Shown here: piece by piece, positions 7,534 to 8,800 of the stretch | Layout of the letters: each line of letters begins with the position of its first letter | Position numbering within the stretch: position 1 is the first letter of the stretch | Assembly: GCA_023398345.1 (NCBI GenBank) | Contig: JAEWSK010000273.1 | Coordinates: 1-8,800, forward strand | Direction of reading: 5' to 3' | DNA length: 8,800 nt | From: Armatimonadota bacterium | GTDB lineage: Bacteria > Armatimonadota > UBA5829 | Notes under the pieces: generated by a model | Seen by the model: only the letters and a program-made list of their open reading frames with translations | What the model was told of the DNA's origin: nothing | Databases searched by the model: none | Position numbers and translations under genes: made by a program

Positions 7534-7773
7534 GCTTTTCAATAGTTTATTTGTATGACGACAGGGCGAGCAAAATAGTTTCGTGTAGAGTCAAGATGAC
7601 GAGCCTTGTAAGCGGCAACAGCTTTAATGGCCATAATAGGAACACGAACTGACTTGTCGCAGTCCAATCAAATGATACCCTTGTAAGCATAGTGAGCGCA
7701 ATACGCGTTGACGCGGATATGCTTGACGTAGTAACATTTGGTTAATCTTAGCCTCGAGTGGAGATTTTTTGAT
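7534..7773. promoter_or_regulatory. Divergent intergenic region with inverted and direct repeats
   Basis: A 240-base gap between the divergent deacetylase (-) and lipoprotein (+) genes, with no convincing gene. Seen: the inverted repeat ATACGCGT-TG-ACGCGGAT (7701-7718), 8-base arms with one mismatch; the direct repeat CCTTGTAAGC at 7604-7613 and 7679-7688; and two TTGACG hexamers at 7708-7713 and 7723-7728 that could be -35 boxes for the + gene, with only weak -10 partners (for example TAATCT at 7743). On the - strand TATTAT (7634-7639) could be a -10 for the deacetylase. The promoters must lie here given the gene layout, but their exact places are uncertain. Confidence 0.45.
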
Positions 7774-8800
7774 ATGGCCCGTTATTGTTGTAAATTCGTC
7801 TTTCTCATGACTGCCATTTTTATTTTTGCAACGGCCGGTTGTGGAGCATTTCAGTTGCTTGCTCCGACCGAGGGACAAGCAGTGCGTGAGAGCATGAAAA
7901 TCCTAATCCCATCGGGCATTGTTTCCGATGGCGGGTTCATATCAGTCAGGTTGGGTGACAAAGGGGCTGAAAAATTCGTGGCAGCAATCAGCAAGGACGC
8001 AGCAAAACCGGACAGCAACAATAACCTTGCGTTTTTCTGGAACACCAAGTCGCCATATTTTGAACCGAACGATCCGGTCAAGCCGCATTACTTCAAGGAT
8101 GGGCGATATCCATTCACTGTGCAAATTCATGACGCGTCCAGCAAGGTTACTGATTCCGCATCGGTTACAATCGAGCTCAGGAACCGCGTGGCCCGAACAA
8201 ATCCTGCGCCCGGTGTTAAACTTTTCAATTCACTTTCATTTGGTCAGGTGAACAATTATCGCGTAAACTGTGATTTGTCGGTTTTTGAGGTTGTAAACAA
8301 TGTCGGGCTGCCGATTCTTGGCGGAATGGGCTTGTCCGGAGAATCAGTTGTGATTCAGAGCGTTGAAGATGCCAGGCCCGGCGGCGAATATTTGATTCGC
8401 CTTCGCGAAGACGATAGAACTTGGGTGGCGGCATACGGTGTGAAGAAATATATATACGCAGACCAAGAGTTCAAGCCACAGCTTTATCGGCTAATAAACA
8501 AGCACGGCAATGTGCTTAGCGAGAATATGTTCGCCAAGCAGGCGAAATACGAGATAATGGACATTCTTCCCACTCTGCCTACGGGCGTTGTTAAGGAAGG
8601 CGATTCGTGGCCGGATAAAATGACTCTCAAGATCGAGGGCATTACACCAATGGCAGAGTTTGATGGCAATGCGACATTGGATTCATTCGAGTGGGAGAGC
8701 GGCCGAGAATGCGCGAAGATCAAGTCGACATTGTCGAGTCCTAAACCAATAACGCTTGCAAACGGCAAAATCAAAGGCATTGGGCCTGTCAATGCCGAGG
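7774..8800 (+). CDS. Putative lipoprotein with Ig-like N-terminal region, 3' partial
   Basis: The frame is open from ATG 7774 to the window end (342 complete codons), so the C-terminus is missing. A GGAG at 7760-7763 lies 10 bases before the ATG. The N-terminus is a lipoprotein signal: hydrophobic CKFVFLMTAIFIFATAGC with lipobox TAGC and lipidation Cys at residue 23. Residues about 35-137 look like an Ig/cadherin-like beta domain (SGIVSDGGFISVRLG, then DGRYPFTVQIHDASS and ASVTIELRNRV). Residues about 150-342 are beta-rich and include VVKEGDSWPDKMTLKIEG (about 272-289), resembling the 'LP..V..GDsW' turn seen in some uncharacterised envelope lipoproteins. No catalytic motif is visible. It points away from the deacetylase gene and may share its control region. 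The lipoprotein nature is well supported; the function is not known. Confidence 0.85.
   Translation, partial: MARYCCKFVFLMTAIFIFATAGCGAFQLLAPTEGQAVRESMKILIPSGIVSDGGFISVRLGDKGAEKFVAAISKDAAKPDSNNNLAFFWNTKSPYFEPNDPVKPHYFKDGRYPFTVQIHDASSKVTDSASVTIELRNRVARTNPAPGVKLFNSLSFGQVNNYRVNCDLSVFEVVNNVGLPILGGMGLSGESVVIQSVEDARPGGEYLIRLREDDRTWVAAYGVKKYIYADQEFKPQLYRLINKHGNVLSENMFAKQAKYEIMDILPTLPTGVVKEGDSWPDKMTLKIEGITPMAEFDGNATLDSFEWESGRECAKIKSTLSSPKPITLANGKIKGIGPVNAE

Noticed and set aside
7701..7728. Paired TTGACG hexamers as tandem promoters
   Set aside because: Neither has a convincing -10 hexamer at 16-18 bases, so they are mentioned only within the intergenic region entry.
7624..7878. 84-codon - strand frame spanning the divergent intergenic region
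   Set aside because: It overlaps the lipoprotein start and signal peptide on the other strand, and its sequence looks random with no recognised motif.

Overview
The window reads as a chromosomal segment of a bacterium of roughly balanced base composition. It holds two and a half housekeeping blocks and one less familiar cell-envelope block. The short group 1 sigma factor (about 367 residues, without the long insert found in proteobacterial RpoD), the dnaG-rpoD gene pair, and the envelope genes with TPR, Ig-like and NodB domains would suit a deep-branching or little-cultured phylum such as Armatimonadota. That placement is a guess from protein style, not a demonstrated assignment. No tRNA, rRNA, CRISPR array, insertion sequence or phage gene was recognised.

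Region 1 (1-1693, + strand) is the end of a ribose/xylose/galactose-type ABC importer operon. It contains the C-terminal half of the two-domain ATPase, then the permease, whose start codon overlaps the ATPase stop by one base. The sugar-binding protein is not in the window and probably lies upstream. A strong palindromic terminator (1718-1750) closes the operon. Its U-tracts on both strands let it also end the convergent rpoD transcript.

Region 2 (1773-7533, - strand) runs, in transcription order: a secreted or envelope-anchored TPR/Ig-like/TPR/polysaccharide-deacetylase protein; a secreted protein with two BamE/SmpA-like half-repeats; DNA primase (dnaG); and the housekeeping sigma factor (rpoD/sigA). 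The first two are 39 bases apart and probably co-transcribed. A 111-base gap with a possible -10 box and a GC-rich hairpin separates them from dnaG-rpoD, the conserved macromolecular-synthesis pair.

Region 3 (7534-8800) is a 240-base divergent intergenic region with an imperfect inverted repeat and a 10-base direct repeat. It is followed by a + strand lipoprotein gene that runs off the window end, with an Ig-like N-terminal part and an unassigned beta-rich C-terminal part.

No clearly new multi-gene system can be demonstrated here. The best leads are the unusual deacetylase (TPR-Ig-TPR-NodB with a changed motif 4), the tandem BamE-like protein next to it with two well-spaced ribosome binding sites, and the unassigned lipoprotein transcribed away from them.
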